A DNA stretch of 64,000 nucleotides from Spirochaetia bacterium (GCA_025997675.1 BNUX01000005.1:1-64000); one strand, 5' to 3'. Positions 17,755 to 26,251 are shown, numbered from the stretch's first letter. The notes: generated by a model not told the origin, from the letters alone. Made by a program: numbers and translations.

Positions 17755-18285
17755 TCAATGCCCCCCTTTTCCACGCAGGAAATCCAGGTACTTCACCGCA
17801 TTTGCGGCGTTTTTCCCGGTGGGATAATGGGTAAGATAACGGCCGAAAATATACTTGGCTTGGGAATGGCGCTTGTTCTTAAGGTAGTATTGCCCCACCT
17901 GAAAGAGGCTCTGTTCGGAATTCTCCGGCTCCTCCCCGGCAATATGCCGGTGGATACGGCGCAGTTGATTGGAAAAGACCTTGAGCATCTTTATGATGAT
18001 CCGGGGATTTGCGCTGACCAGTTGTTCAAATTCCGGAATGGTAAAGACGATGATGGTGCTCTCCCCGGTAACGATGGCGTTTTCCTCCTGGGGATACCGG
18101 CCCAGGGCGGACTTTACCCCGAAAAACTCCCCGGTTTGTACCGGATCGGAGGTACTCGCCCCGGTTTCAATGTTTTGATAGGTCAGGTTTACCGCTCCGC
18201 TTTGGAGAAGGTATATTTTCTCCCCGCCGGACTCCTTCTGAAAATAAACAACTGCCCCGGCCTGGTATTGTACTGTTTTCGGCAT
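17755..18285 (-). CDS. Cyclic nucleotide-binding domain protein with TPR-like tail
   Basis: Protein of 176 residues. A cNMP-binding roll covers ~8-110 (GAVVYFQKESGGEKIYLLQSG, FFGVKSALGRYPQEENAIV), but the binding cassette lacks the canonical GE..RSA Arg, so ligand binding is doubtful. After a helix (IIIKMLKVFSNQLRRIH) there is no DNA-binding domain; instead a short helical hairpin (SLFQVGQYYLKNKRHSQAKYIFGRYLTHYP) resembles a TPR/Tol-Pal-type repeat. Likely a protein-protein partner of the Crp-like protein encoded next to it rather than a regulator itself. Nine bases separate it from the amidohydrolase gene upstream. Confidence 0.78.
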   Translation of the reverse strand: MPKTVQYQAGAVVYFQKESGGEKIYLLQSGAVNLTYQNIETGASTSDPVQTGEFFGVKSALGRYPQEENAIVTGESTIIVFTIPEFEQLVSANPRIIIKMLKVFSNQLRRIHRHIAGEEPENSEQSLFQVGQYYLKNKRHSQAKYIFGRYLTHYPTGKNAANAVKYLDFLRGKGGH

Positions 18286-18294
18286 CCCCTGCTC

Positions 18295-19530
18295 CTATTG
18301 CCCCGGTTCAAAGGGCAGGAAATCAAGGGTCTTCTTAAACCCTATCTTTTCCCGGGCCTGGGTATAGAAGGCCCCGGGATCACCGATGGCAAACATGGGC
18401 CGCCCCGCTACGGTAATTTGAGAGTACCCAAGGGGTAACTTGCCCTCAAGCAGATCAAGGAAGCGCAGTTCCCCGTAGAGGGGTTTCCCTGCCAGGGAGA
18501 GGAACTCGATATCCTCCATGCCCGCAGATGCCAGGTTTTCGTAGGGGTCATCGGAACGGCCCTTCAAAATCAGTATATCCGCCAGCTTGCCCTCGTCCAG
18601 GCTGCCCAGGCTGTCCTCCAGGTGAAGCGCCCTCGCGGCGTTGATGGTAACCATCTCGAAGATGGTTTGGGGGCTCAGGTCTTCGCCGTATAGCTGCCGG
18701 TACAGTTCCCGGGCATAGTGTATTTCCGCCAGGAGGTTGGCGGAGCCGGAGTGGGTAGAATCGGTACCCAGGGTGACGTTCACCCCTTCCCGGAGGAATT
18801 TGCGTATCTTGCAGGTTACGTTGAACATGAGCATGTTGGAGGCGGGACACCAGGAAATGCTGGCCCCGGCCCCGGCGGTTTTCCGGATGTCCTCATCGCT
18901 GAAGCCGATGCAGTGGACAAAGAGGTCGTGCCGGTCCAGTACCCCCTGCCGCTCCAGGTTTGCAAGACCCCGCATGGACTCCTCGTCAAAGCCCTCCGCA
19001 AGGTGGGTTATGAAGGGCCAGTTGTTTGCCACCGCCCGTTGGTGTTCTATTTCAATGCCGTCCCCCCATTTGAGGTCGTAGGAGGATGCTTCATGGGCCA
19101 GGGTATAGGTTTGAATCGCCCGGATAGGGAGGTGGGGGAGGAAGTCCTGGTTTATCGAATGGGGAAAATGGTCGACCACCGTGGTTACCCCGGAAAACAG
19201 GCTTTTGTAGGAACTGAGGGTATACATATCATCAACGGTCAGGTTGGCCCGCTCGGCATAGGTGGCGGAAGCTTTCAGGTCATTATCCCAGGGGAGCCAG
19301 GTCAAATAGTATTCCCCCGGTTTCGGCCCAATCCGGGGGAGATAATTCCCCCGCAGATGGTCATGGGTGTTGAGCAGAGCGGGGTACACAAAGGATTTGC
19401 CCCCTAAATCCACAGCCCTTCCCGGTGACCCCCGGGGCGCAATTTTTCCGTCATGTACGTAAACCGCAGCGTTCTTCACCCCGGTTCGAGGGCTTACTGT
19501 CAGGCAATTCTTTAGAATATAGTCAAACAC
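18295..19530 (-). CDS. Amidohydrolase family protein (cytosine deaminase/chlorohydrolase-like)
   Basis: Metal-dependent hydrolase of 411 residues. The metal-binding HxH is in LLNTHDHLRGN (~58), further ligands are in ITHLAEGFDEES and VHCIGFSDED, and the catalytic Asp is in LGTDSTHSGSANLLAEI. The C-terminus has the family closing segment GSLDEGKLADILIL. This places it among deaminase/chlorohydrolase-type amidohydrolases, but the substrate is not predictable. First gene of a three-gene minus operon with two cyclic-nucleotide-binding proteins; that association is unexplained. Confidence 0.85.
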   Translation of the reverse strand: MFDYILKNCLTVSPRTGVKNAAVYVHDGKIAPRGSPGRAVDLGGKSFVYPALLNTHDHLRGNYLPRIGPKPGEYYLTWLPWDNDLKASATYAERANLTVDDMYTLSSYKSLFSGVTTVVDHFPHSINQDFLPHLPIRAIQTYTLAHEASSYDLKWGDGIEIEHQRAVANNWPFITHLAEGFDEESMRGLANLERQGVLDRHDLFVHCIGFSDEDIRKTAGAGASISWCPASNMLMFNVTCKIRKFLREGVNVTLGTDSTHSGSANLLAEIHYARELYRQLYGEDLSPQTIFEMVTINAARALHLEDSLGSLDEGKLADILILKGRSDDPYENLASAGMEDIEFLSLAGKPLYGELRFLDLLEGKLPLGYSQITVAGRPMFAIGDPGAFYTQAREKIGFKKTLDFLPFEPGQ

Positions 19531-19587
19531 GTTCCCATTTTATGACAGCGATGGGTAACAGTCAACAGGACAGAGGACAATCAGGGC

Positions 19588-19776
19588 GTTGACGGGCATG
19601 CCCTACAAGTTGACGGACATGCCCTACAAGTTGACGGGCATGTCCTACAAGTTGACGGGCATGCCCTACAAGTTGACGGGCATGCCCTACAAGTTGACGG
19701 ACATGCCCTACAAGTTGACGGGCATGTCCTACAAGTTGACGGGCATGTCCTGCAAGTTGACGGGCATGCCCTACGG
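19588..19776. repeat. Tandem array of nine 21-bp units (array 1)
   Basis: Nine head-to-tail units, each beginning GTTGACGG, with starts at 19588, 19609, 19630 and so on every 21 bases, differing at a few positions. Most units hold the palindrome GGGCATGCCC or a one-base variant. It lies between the amidohydrolase start and the cheR promoter. No spacers, so not CRISPR. Related to array 2 at 33707. Confidence 0.95.
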
Positions 19777-19780
19777 ACAA

Positions 19781-19809
19781 TTGACACGAGTTCCCCCAAA
19801 CCTTACTAT
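19781..19809 (+). promoter_or_regulatory. cheR promoter, predicted leaderless transcript
   Basis: TTGACA (19781-19786), 17-base spacer, TACTAT (19804-19809). Transcription is expected at about 19816, the A of the cheR ATG, and no ribosome site precedes that ATG. The nine TTGACG copies in the array immediately upstream look like -35 boxes, but only this one has a matching -10. Confidence 0.78.
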
Positions 19810-19815
19810 ATAAAT

Positions 19816-20637
19816 ATGGCAGATGAGATTGTTTTGACGGACGCCGACTTTGAACGCTACCGCGGCCTTATTTATAAAGAAAGCGGGATTAACTTTACCA
19901 AAACCAACCGCTCTATCCTGGAGGGAAGGCTCAAGGAACGGCTCCGGAATAAGCCGGGGCTTACCCTGGGGGCGTATTTTAACACCATTTCCACGAATAA
20001 GGAGGAACTCAAGGGCTTCCTTGATTCGGTTACCACCAATCTGACCCGGTTTTTCCGTAACCAGCCCCATTTTGACGCCCTGGAGCACTTTGTTATCCCG
20101 GAAGTGATGAAAATTAAGAAGCCGTCAAACAATACTACTATCAAAATATGGAGCGCCGGCTGTTCCACCGGGGAGGAACCCTATACCATCGCCATGCTCC
20201 TCTCTGAAATCCTCCCCCCGCCCTGGAAATTCGAGATCACCGCCAGCGATATCAGCCTGAAATGCCTTATGACCGGTAAGGAGGGCTTTTATGCCGACAG
20301 CCGGATAGAGGGTATCCCGGATAAGTACTTATCGAAGTACTTTGACAAGGTCGAGGGGGGCTATAAGGTCAAGGCGGACATCCAGTCCAGGATACGTTTT
20401 GACTACCACAATTTACAGAATGATTCGGGGCAGCGCAACCTGGACATCGTGTTCTGCCGGAACGTGATCATCTACTTTGACGAGGTTACCCAGGCCGCCG
20501 TGGTAAACCGCTTCTATGAGTCTATGGCCGCCAAGTCCTTCCTGTTCATCGGCCATTCGGAATCCCTCTTTGGCATGGATACTAAGTTTGAATTTGTAAA
20601 GACCCAATGGGCAACCCTGTACCGGAAGTTTGTGTAA
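19816..20637 (+). CDS. cheR: Chemotaxis protein methyltransferase CheR
   Basis: S-adenosylmethionine-dependent methyltransferase that adds methyl groups to glutamates of chemoreceptors. 273 residues, standard length. The N-terminal helical domain includes FERYRGLIYKESGINF, a receptor-approach loop VTTNLTRFFRNQPHFD, and the SAM-binding motif WSAGCSTGEEPYT. The C-terminal signature is FCRNVIIYFD, then FIGHSESL. No C-terminal pentapeptide-binding or TPR extension. cheB follows after 15 bases. Expression probably depends on a leaderless mRNA (promoter at 19781). Confidence 0.96.
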   Translation: MADEIVLTDADFERYRGLIYKESGINFTKTNRSILEGRLKERLRNKPGLTLGAYFNTISTNKEELKGFLDSVTTNLTRFFRNQPHFDALEHFVIPEVMKIKKPSNNTTIKIWSAGCSTGEEPYTIAMLLSEILPPPWKFEITASDISLKCLMTGKEGFYADSRIEGIPDKYLSKYFDKVEGGYKVKADIQSRIRFDYHNLQNDSGQRNLDIVFCRNVIIYFDEVTQAAVVNRFYESMAAKSFLFIGHSESLFGMDTKFEFVKTQWATLYRKFV

Positions 20638-20652
20638 AAATAGGAGTATATC

Positions 20653-21801
20653 GTGGCTGAAGATGTTGCGGTTCTGATTGTTGATGATTCGGCGCTGATG
20701 CGTAATCTTATAGGCAGGATGATAGAGGAAACGCCGGGGCTGGCGCTGGCCGACAAGGCCATGAACGGGCGTTTTGCCCTGGACAAGATCCCCCGGGTTA
20801 ACCCTGATATCATTGTTCTGGACCTGGAAATGCCGGAGATGAACGGCATCGAGTTCTTAAAGGAGCGGAAAAAGCAGGGGATAACCATCCCGGTGGTCAT
20901 CCTGTCCTCCATTGCCGAAAAGGGCGCGGCTATCACCATGGAAGCCCTTGCCTTAGGGGCCTCCGACTTTATCCAGAAACCCGCCGGTTCGGCTTCTATG
21001 GATAACCACACCGTAAAGGACACCCTGGTGGGTATGCTCCTGGGCTATGGTGGCCAGTATCGCCGCAGCCAGGGCCGCAAGGTGGTCCCCTCGGTGGACT
21101 TTACCGCCAAGACCTTGAGCCCCCTGCCTGCTCCGGGCAAACCCGGTTCGGTGAGCGCCATCCTGGGGATGTCCTCATCCACGGAGCCCCACAAGCCGCC
21201 GGTTCCGGTCCGTAAACCCGCCAATACGCACATTATCGCCATAGGCATTTCCACCGGGGGGCCCGACGCCCTGCGGGTGGTGTTCGCCAACCTGGACAAG
21301 GACCTGGCGGTACCCATTGTGGTGGTCCAGCACATGCCCCAGGGCTTTACCAACGAATTTGCCAAGAGCCTTGACCGGGTCTGCCCCCTTTCGGTAAAGG
21401 AAGCCGAGGAGGGGGACGCCATACAGCCGGGGCGCATCCTCATTGCCCAGGGGAACAAGCACCTGGAGGTGGAACGCCGGGAGGGCTCCGTGGTGGCCCA
21501 CCTTACCGACGATCCCCCGGTGAGCGGCCACCGGCCCTCTGCGGACGTGCTCTTTGCATCGGTGGCCCTGGTGTACCAAAACCACGCCCTGGCCGTGATC
21601 ATGACCGGCATGGGCCGTGACGGCGCAGCGCAGCTGGGGACCGTCTACAAGGAAGGGGGCATGACCCTGGGCCAGGACGAGGCCTCTGCGGTGGTTTACG
21701 GTATGCCCCGGGTGGCCTTTGAGCTGGGGCATGTGCAGGAGCAGGTGTCATTGGAGAAGATGGCCCGGCGTATCTGCGAGGTGGCGAAGACGCCGCGGTA
21801 G
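20653..21801 (+). CDS. cheB: Chemotaxis response regulator / methylesterase CheB
   Basis: Demethylates and deamidates chemoreceptors, opposing CheR. 382 residues; GTG start with AGGAG six bases upstream. Receiver domain 1-125 with DDSALMR and phosphoacceptor Asp in IIVLDLEMPEMNG. A Pro/Ser-rich linker (~145-190) leads to the esterase domain: catalytic Ser in ISTGGPDALR, His in VVQHMPQGFT, Asp in MTGMGRDGA. Complete catalytic triad, so active. Cotranscribed with cheR. Other che genes are not adjacent apart from a lone CheY at 56187. Confidence 0.96.
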   Translation: MAEDVAVLIVDDSALMRNLIGRMIEETPGLALADKAMNGRFALDKIPRVNPDIIVLDLEMPEMNGIEFLKERKKQGITIPVVILSSIAEKGAAITMEALALGASDFIQKPAGSASMDNHTVKDTLVGMLLGYGGQYRRSQGRKVVPSVDFTAKTLSPLPAPGKPGSVSAILGMSSSTEPHKPPVPVRKPANTHIIAIGISTGGPDALRVVFANLDKDLAVPIVVVQHMPQGFTNEFAKSLDRVCPLSVKEAEEGDAIQPGRILIAQGNKHLEVERREGSVVAHLTDDPPVSGHRPSADVLFASVALVYQNHALAVIMTGMGRDGAAQLGTVYKEGGMTLGQDEASAVVYGMPRVAFELGHVQEQVSLEKMARRICEVAKTPR

Positions 21802-22749
21802 CTAATTCCTTCGTATCTGCCATTTCCCCTCGATTTTTTCAAACCTGGAGGAGGGGAGGGTGATTTGCCGCCCGTCTTCGGCGCTTAGCGTTACGGCGCC
21901 CATCACCACATTGACCTCTTTCACTTTCCAGAGAGCTTCGTCGTAGCTTAACCTGCAGCCCTCCGGGGGGATCAGGCGGCGCTGTTCGTTGTAGAAGGTG
22001 TGTTCGTAGGCGAGGCAGCAGAGGAGGCGGCCGCAGGGACCGGATATCTTCATGGAGTTGAGGGAGAGGTTCTGGTCCTTGGCCATCTTTATGGAGACCG
22101 GCTTGAGCTTGTCCGAAACCGCGTGGCAGCAGTAGGCCCGTCCGCAGACCCCAAGGCCGCCCACTACCCGGGATTCGTCCCGAACCCCTATCTGCCGGAG
22201 TTCTATCCGGGTTTTAAAAATGCCCACCAGGTCCTTTACCAGTTCCCGGAAGTCCACCCGGTTTTCTGCGGTAAAGAAGAACAGTACCTTGGACTCCTCT
22301 AAGAGATAATGGACCGAAACCAGTTTCATCTCCAGCCGGTGGGCGGCGATCCTTTCCTTGCAAATCAGGAATGCGTCCTGTTCCAGGTGCCGGTTATACG
22401 CCGATTTGTCCAGGTCGTCCTTGGAGGCAGGCCGTTCAATCCGGGAAACATCGGTGAAACCGCCGGAAGAGGCCGTGGTGTTCCTCTGCTGAACCGGGCC
22501 GATTATCTGGGCCAGATCCCTGCCGTAGCGGGTGAGCACCAGGACCCAGCTTCCATTGCCCAGGGCTTCTCCCTTGTAGCCGCCAAGGAAGGTTTCGTTG
22601 GAATAGGAGAGCCGGAGACGGTATACCGGGGTGTCCGGCGCCATCTCCGCATCCCCGGCGACAACGATGAGATCGGTCTCCTCAAGGCCTTCCTCGGTAG
22701 GATTATCCTCCAGGGCGGAAATATCATCATCATCATCAGATTGCGCCAT
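21802..22749 (-). CDS. ricT: PSP1/RicT-like protein
   Basis: PSP1 C-terminal domain protein of 315 residues. In Firmicutes RicT acts with RicA/RicF to promote RNase Y-dependent processing and carries iron-sulfur clusters. Cysteines fit that pattern: GLGVCGRAYCCHAV and SGPCGRLLCCLAYEH (~205-250). The N-terminal ~50 residues are acidic and poorly conserved (SDDDDDISALEDNPTEEG). AAGGA precedes ATG. Last gene of the M23-bactofilin-YaaR-RicT run; YaaR and RicT genes are also neighbours in Bacillus (yaaR-yaaT region), which supports the call. Confidence 0.85.
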   Translation of the reverse strand: MAQSDDDDDISALEDNPTEEGLEETDLIVVAGDAEMAPDTPVYRLRLSYSNETFLGGYKGEALGNGSWVLVLTRYGRDLAQIIGPVQQRNTTASSGGFTDVSRIERPASKDDLDKSAYNRHLEQDAFLICKERIAAHRLEMKLVSVHYLLEESKVLFFFTAENRVDFRELVKDLVGIFKTRIELRQIGVRDESRVVGGLGVCGRAYCCHAVSDKLKPVSIKMAKDQNLSLNSMKISGPCGRLLCCLAYEHTFYNEQRRLIPPEGCRLSYDEALWKVKEVNVVMGAVTLSAEDGRQITLPSSRFEKIEGKWQIRRN

Positions 22750-22773
22750 GACCTGTCCTTCCGCACCATTGTG

Positions 22774-23262
22774 CTATTGCATCAAATCTACCAGGAGTCC
22801 GGTAATTTCATCAAGCCGGGCCAGGAGCTCAAGCTGACGAAGCTGACCGGAGAGTATCCCCGAGGCCAAAGCTTCCAGCTTTTGATCCACCACCTCTATT
22901 TGCACCTTACGGCGTTTTTCGTGGTTAAACAGGTAGCTTTCCGTCTTTACCGTATACCCATTCTCCATCACATAGTGTAAAAACTGCCGTACCGCCCGCT
23001 TGTACTGCTTAATTTCCTCCCCCAGGGGCCGCTGTTTCAGGGCATCCCCGGCGCTGTGTACCTCGTCCAGCAGCTCCTGGAGCGCCTCCTCCGAGGGGGG
23101 ATAGCTGGTCAAGGCCTCCGCTTCCGCCGCCGCCCCCAGGCCCTTTTCTTCAAGCAGCCGGGAGAAGGGGGTCTTTTTAAGAGCCCGGGACTTGGGGCCT
23201 TTGGTATAGGCTGCGGGGTTAAAAAAGGGCAGGGTGCCCCCGGGGATGTCTACCTTATCCAT
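22774..23262 (-). CDS. YaaR family (DUF327) protein
   Basis: Protein of 162 residues. The conserved C-terminal two-thirds is helical: EEIKQYKRAVRQFLHYVMEN, NHEKRRKVQIEVVDQKLEAL and a closing ARLDEITGLLVDLMQ, typical of YaaR/DUF327. Function unknown in any species that I can name. The N-terminal 60 residues are basic and disordered-looking. ATG overlaps the bactofilin stop by eight bases, so translation is coupled. Its place next to RicT matches gene order elsewhere. Confidence 0.8.
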   Translation of the reverse strand: MDKVDIPGGTLPFFNPAAYTKGPKSRALKKTPFSRLLEEKGLGAAAEAEALTSYPPSEEALQELLDEVHSAGDALKQRPLGEEIKQYKRAVRQFLHYVMENGYTVKTESYLFNHEKRRKVQIEVVDQKLEALASGILSGQLRQLELLARLDEITGLLVDLMQ

Positions 23263-23704
23263 TCTCGCGGTCTTTTTTTGAAGAGAAGGATAATCCCGAA
23301 AGGGCGAACTTTACCCCCTGGGCGTCCCGGTACTCGGCCACGGCCTTATCCCAGGCCTCATCATCCCGGCAAACCGTGACCTTCCCGTGGATCAGGCACC
23401 CCTCCTCCGCCTTGATGCGCCGGGTGATGATGTCCCCCAGGACGAGGGCGGTATTGAGGATGATGATCCGCTCGCTGACCAGGATATTGCCATAGACCAC
23501 CCCGCCGATGGTCACCGTGGTGCCGCTGATGTTGCCCTTCATCCGGGCCTTTTCGCCTACCACCACCCGGCCCTTGGCATTCAGGTTCCCCCGGATACTG
23601 CCGTCTATCCGGGTAAAGCCGCCGGATTCAATGTCCCCGTTGATTGAGGCGCCGGAACCCAGGATGGTGTTTATGGATAAATCGTTGTTCTTCCCGTAGG
23701 ACAT
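23255..23704 (-). CDS. Bactofilin
   Basis: Bactofilin (DUF583) of 149 residues, a nucleotide-free cytoskeletal polymer. The core is a right-handed beta-helix seen as regular hydrophobic/Gly steps: ILGSGASINGDIESGGFTRI, GSIRGNLNAKGRVVVGEKA, MKGNISGTTVTIGGVVYGNI. Short polar tails flank it. In Helicobacter, Caulobacter and Leptospira bactofilins scaffold cell-wall enzymes that set helical or stalk shape. Here the gene lies 17 bases after an M23 peptidase gene, a pairing that strongly suggests a cell-shape module. Confidence 0.93.
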   Translation of the reverse strand: MSYGKNNDLSINTILGSGASINGDIESGGFTRIDGSIRGNLNAKGRVVVGEKARMKGNISGTTVTIGGVVYGNILVSERIIILNTALVLGDIITRRIKAEEGCLIHGKVTVCRDDEAWDKAVAEYRDAQGVKFALSGLSFSSKKDRENG

Positions 23705-23721
23705 GTGGTGGTCCTCCAGGG

Positions 23722-24762
23722 TTACCGTGTGTTTTTTGCGATGCTGGAACGGATATTGAGGTACTTGAAGGGGTCCACCACATCACTGCCGATATGAACC
23801 TCGTAGTGCAGATGGGGCCCCGTACTCAACCCGGTATTCCCGATGTAGCCGATGGTTTCACCCTGCTGTACCCGCTGCCCGGTATGTACCCGGAACTGCT
23901 GCATATGGCCGTACCGGGTATAGAACCCGTGTTTATGCTTGATTATCACGTAATTGCCGAACCCCGTGGCATCGTAATCCACGGTAACTACCTGCCCGTC
24001 CGCGGCAGCCACAATGGCGTCCCCCTGGCGGTAGGTGGACATGTCTATCCCCTTATGGATGTAGTACTGCCCGGTAAAGGGATTTTCGTTCTGCCCAAAG
24101 AACATGGAAATATGACCGATGCCGCCTTTAATAGGCCAGACGCTGGGAATCTCCGTGAGCAGGGCGTTCTGAGAATCCAGGAGGGTTCCGATTTCCTTGA
24201 CCGGCTCCACCGCAGAGGCCAGGTATTCCGAAAGCCGGCGTATATCGTTTACCTCCTGCAGGGAGCCTTCGGCGGTTTCCTTGATATCAAAGAAGGAGGA
24301 AAGATCCCCGGATAGGGAAGGGGCGTTGGCCTTACTCGACGGGGTATCCACCCCCAGGGCGGAAAGGGTGTTTGAAAGGGCCACCTCAAACCCCCGGGCG
24401 GTCCGCAAAAGCCGGGATGTTTCGTCCCGCAGCTGGTCCAGACTGGCCTGGGTGTTCTTTAACCGGCCGTCCTTATCCGCCAGGACGCCCTTGGCGCTGC
24501 TGTAGGAGGCGCTGGACCAGAAAAAGGCCCCCACAATACCGGTCAAAACCAGGGTAGCACAACAGAGGGAGAACACCGTCACATGGAGATTGTACACCCG
24601 CTTCTCTGAATGGGGGACCAAAACAATGGTATAACGGCGGTGCATGATCCCAAGGATGTTTTGAAGGAAATAAACAAGCCCCTTCCCAAAGAGGCGGGCG
24701 AGGTTTTTCGCCTTTAAAACCAGACTGTTTTCAAATCGTTTATATTCGTGAACCGACGCCAA
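23722..24762 (-). CDS. Membrane-anchored M23 family peptidase
   Basis: Predicted peptidoglycan endopeptidase of 346 residues. TTG start with AGGGG upstream. A basic cytoplasmic segment precedes one membrane helix (~60-85; CCATLVLTGIVGAFFW), then a periplasmic coiled-coil (~90-190). The LytM/M23 domain has HKGIDMSTYRQGDAIVAA (first zinc His/Asp), then GNTGLSTGPHLHYEVHIG with the HxH. All metal ligands are present, so probably catalytic. Bactofilin-M23 pairs act together in curvature and shape. First gene of the four-gene operon ending in ricT. Confidence 0.9.
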   Translation of the reverse strand: MASVHEYKRFENSLVLKAKNLARLFGKGLVYFLQNILGIMHRRYTIVLVPHSEKRVYNLHVTVFSLCCATLVLTGIVGAFFWSSASYSSAKGVLADKDGRLKNTQASLDQLRDETSRLLRTARGFEVALSNTLSALGVDTPSSKANAPSLSGDLSSFFDIKETAEGSLQEVNDIRRLSEYLASAVEPVKEIGTLLDSQNALLTEIPSVWPIKGGIGHISMFFGQNENPFTGQYYIHKGIDMSTYRQGDAIVAAADGQVVTVDYDATGFGNYVIIKHKHGFYTRYGHMQQFRVHTGQRVQQGETIGYIGNTGLSTGPHLHYEVHIGSDVVDPFKYLNIRSSIAKNTR

Positions 24763-24804
24763 TATGGACCCCTATCTCAAGTATCGGAACAAATTCCTCT
24801 TTGT

Positions 24805-24833
24805 AGGATATCAAATTATACTAACCCTGTCAA
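24805..24833 (-). promoter_or_regulatory. Promoter of the M23-bactofilin operon
   Basis: On the minus strand: TTGACA (24828-24833), 17 bases, TATCCT (24805-24810). A second TTGACA lies 15 bases further upstream, and a TATAAT falls inside the spacer at a wrong distance. Predicted start near 24798, about 36 bases before the TTG start. Confidence 0.65.
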
Positions 24834-24843
24834 TTCATATTTG

Positions 24844-25734
24844 TCAAATACTTTGTTTGGACGGGAATACTTCCACTGCCAGGGGTATCGCTTCCATAGC
24901 GCCCTTCCGGGAAACCGCCAGGGAAGCGGCTTTAGAGGCGATGTCCAGGGCCGCTTGAAGGGGGTACTGTTTGTACCGCGCCGCGATAAAGTACCCCGTA
25001 AAGGTATCCCCGGCCCCGGTGGTATCGACCACGGGCACCTCCACAATGCTCCCTTTTCCCCGGATATTCCCGGATCCGTAATAGGCCCCCTCTCTTCCGG
25101 CGGTCAGGACAATCTCGGCGGCGGGGAAACGCCCGGTCAGGCTGTCGAGTATCTGTGGCAGCGGGGAAGAACCGGCCAGGGCGGCGCCCTCAATTTCATT
25201 GACAAAAAAAACATCCACCAGGTCCAGAGGCAGGGCTGCTATTTTCTCATCGTAGGGGGAGGGGTTAAGGCATACCCTCATGCCCCGTTCATGGGCGGCC
25301 TTTATAATTTTCCCGGTGAACACAATTTCATTTTGCAATACGATACAATCCCCTTCGCCGAAATCCCCCAGGGTACGGTTAATTTCATCGATAGTTATGG
25401 CGGCATTGCCCCCGGCGTACAATACGATGGCGTTCTGGCCGGTTTTGTCCAGTTGGATTAAGGCCTGGCCCGAGGCCCCTTCGTAGACCCGCACCGCCCC
25501 GGTATTCACCCCGTAGGATTCCAGCAGGGTCAGCAGGAATTGTCCGTCCCGGCCCACCTTTCCCGCCATATAGACATCCATGCCGGCCTTGGCCAGGGCC
25601 GCCGCCTGGTTCGCCCCCTTCCCGCCGGCGCTTTTAACCAGGGAGGAACTGCTGATGGTTTCACCGCCCGCTACGATGTGATCCACGGAAAAAATCAAGT
25701 CGATGTTTAATGAGCCAAAAACAAGAACCTTCAT
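24844..25734 (-). CDS. rbsK: Ribokinase
   Basis: PfkB-family kinase of 296 residues that phosphorylates D-ribose at O5. N-terminal signature SAGGKGANQAAALAKAG (~36); C-terminal signature DTTGAGDTFTGYF with catalytic Asp (~250); anion hole GAGD. The substrate motif NIDLIFSVD and gene length match RbsK closely. Ribosome site AAAGGAG. It stands alone, with no ribose transporter adjacent; the M23 operon promoter lies just after its stop. Confidence 0.88.
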   Translation of the reverse strand: MKVLVFGSLNIDLIFSVDHIVAGGETISSSSLVKSAGGKGANQAAALAKAGMDVYMAGKVGRDGQFLLTLLESYGVNTGAVRVYEGASGQALIQLDKTGQNAIVLYAGGNAAITIDEINRTLGDFGEGDCIVLQNEIVFTGKIIKAAHERGMRVCLNPSPYDEKIAALPLDLVDVFFVNEIEGAALAGSSPLPQILDSLTGRFPAAEIVLTAGREGAYYGSGNIRGKGSIVEVPVVDTTGAGDTFTGYFIAARYKQYPLQAALDIASKAASLAVSRKGAMEAIPLAVEVFPSKQSI

Positions 25735-25875
25735 GATTCGCTCCTTTGCATAGGATACCTGGTATTAGTAAAAGGTTTCACGGATTGTAATTGCAGGAAG
25801 CCGGTTCTGTCAAGGACCCGTGGTGCCTCCCACGCGAGCTGCGTAGGCTCCTACACGACCCCCGTTTTTCCCTTA

Positions 25876-26025
25876 GACAGCAAAAACAGGCGTTTTGACA
25901 GCATAATTGGTATGGTTTTCCCCTTGCGCTTTCATAGTCTTGTTATGATCATACTCCCCTTTCTTTAGAAAGCGCAAGGGGAAAACCATACCAATTATGC
26001 TGTCAAAACGCCTGTTTTTGCTGTC
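25876..26025. repeat. 58-bp perfect inverted repeat with 34-bp centre
   Basis: Arms 25876-25933 and 25968-26025 are exact reverse complements over 58 bases. The 34-base centre contains the palindrome TATGATCATA. RNA from either strand would form a very long hairpin. It lies in the 556-base gap between rbsK and the ABC remnant; the rest of that gap has a GGGGCGGCT/AGCCGCC type short hairpin (around 26103-26125) and no gene I can support. Confidence 0.95.
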
Positions 26026-26205
26026 CAGGCCGAATTTGGCCGGAAAGACGCCGGGAACCGGGAAATCATGGGGTATGCAGCCCCTTCCAAAAAACCTTGA
26101 AAAGGGGCGGCTTTGTGCCAGCCGCCTCCTGCGTTCGCATAGCCACTTGCGGAAAAGCCTTTGTTTGCTCTATGATATAAACAGGGTTTTTCGATTTATG
26201 GAAGA

Positions 26206-26251
26206 GACGATAGAGATAGTAGCCCCGCCCCAAAGGCGTGAATGGTAGCTC
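26206..26251 (+). repeat. 46-bp copy of the 3' end of the gene at 27814-28440 (inverted)
   Basis: These 46 bases match the reverse complement of 27811-27856 with one mismatch. They include the last codons (IEIVAPPQRREW then TAG) of the coiled-coil/nuclease-like gene. The two copies face each other and bracket a 1.56-kb segment with the ABC remnant and the lipoprotein gene. Confidence 0.9.

Noticed and set aside
19589-19813. Repeat peptide (MPYKLTG units) read from array 1
   Set aside because: Unit differences mostly change amino acids, there is no ribosome site, and the reading runs into the cheR promoter; treated as non-coding DNA repeat.
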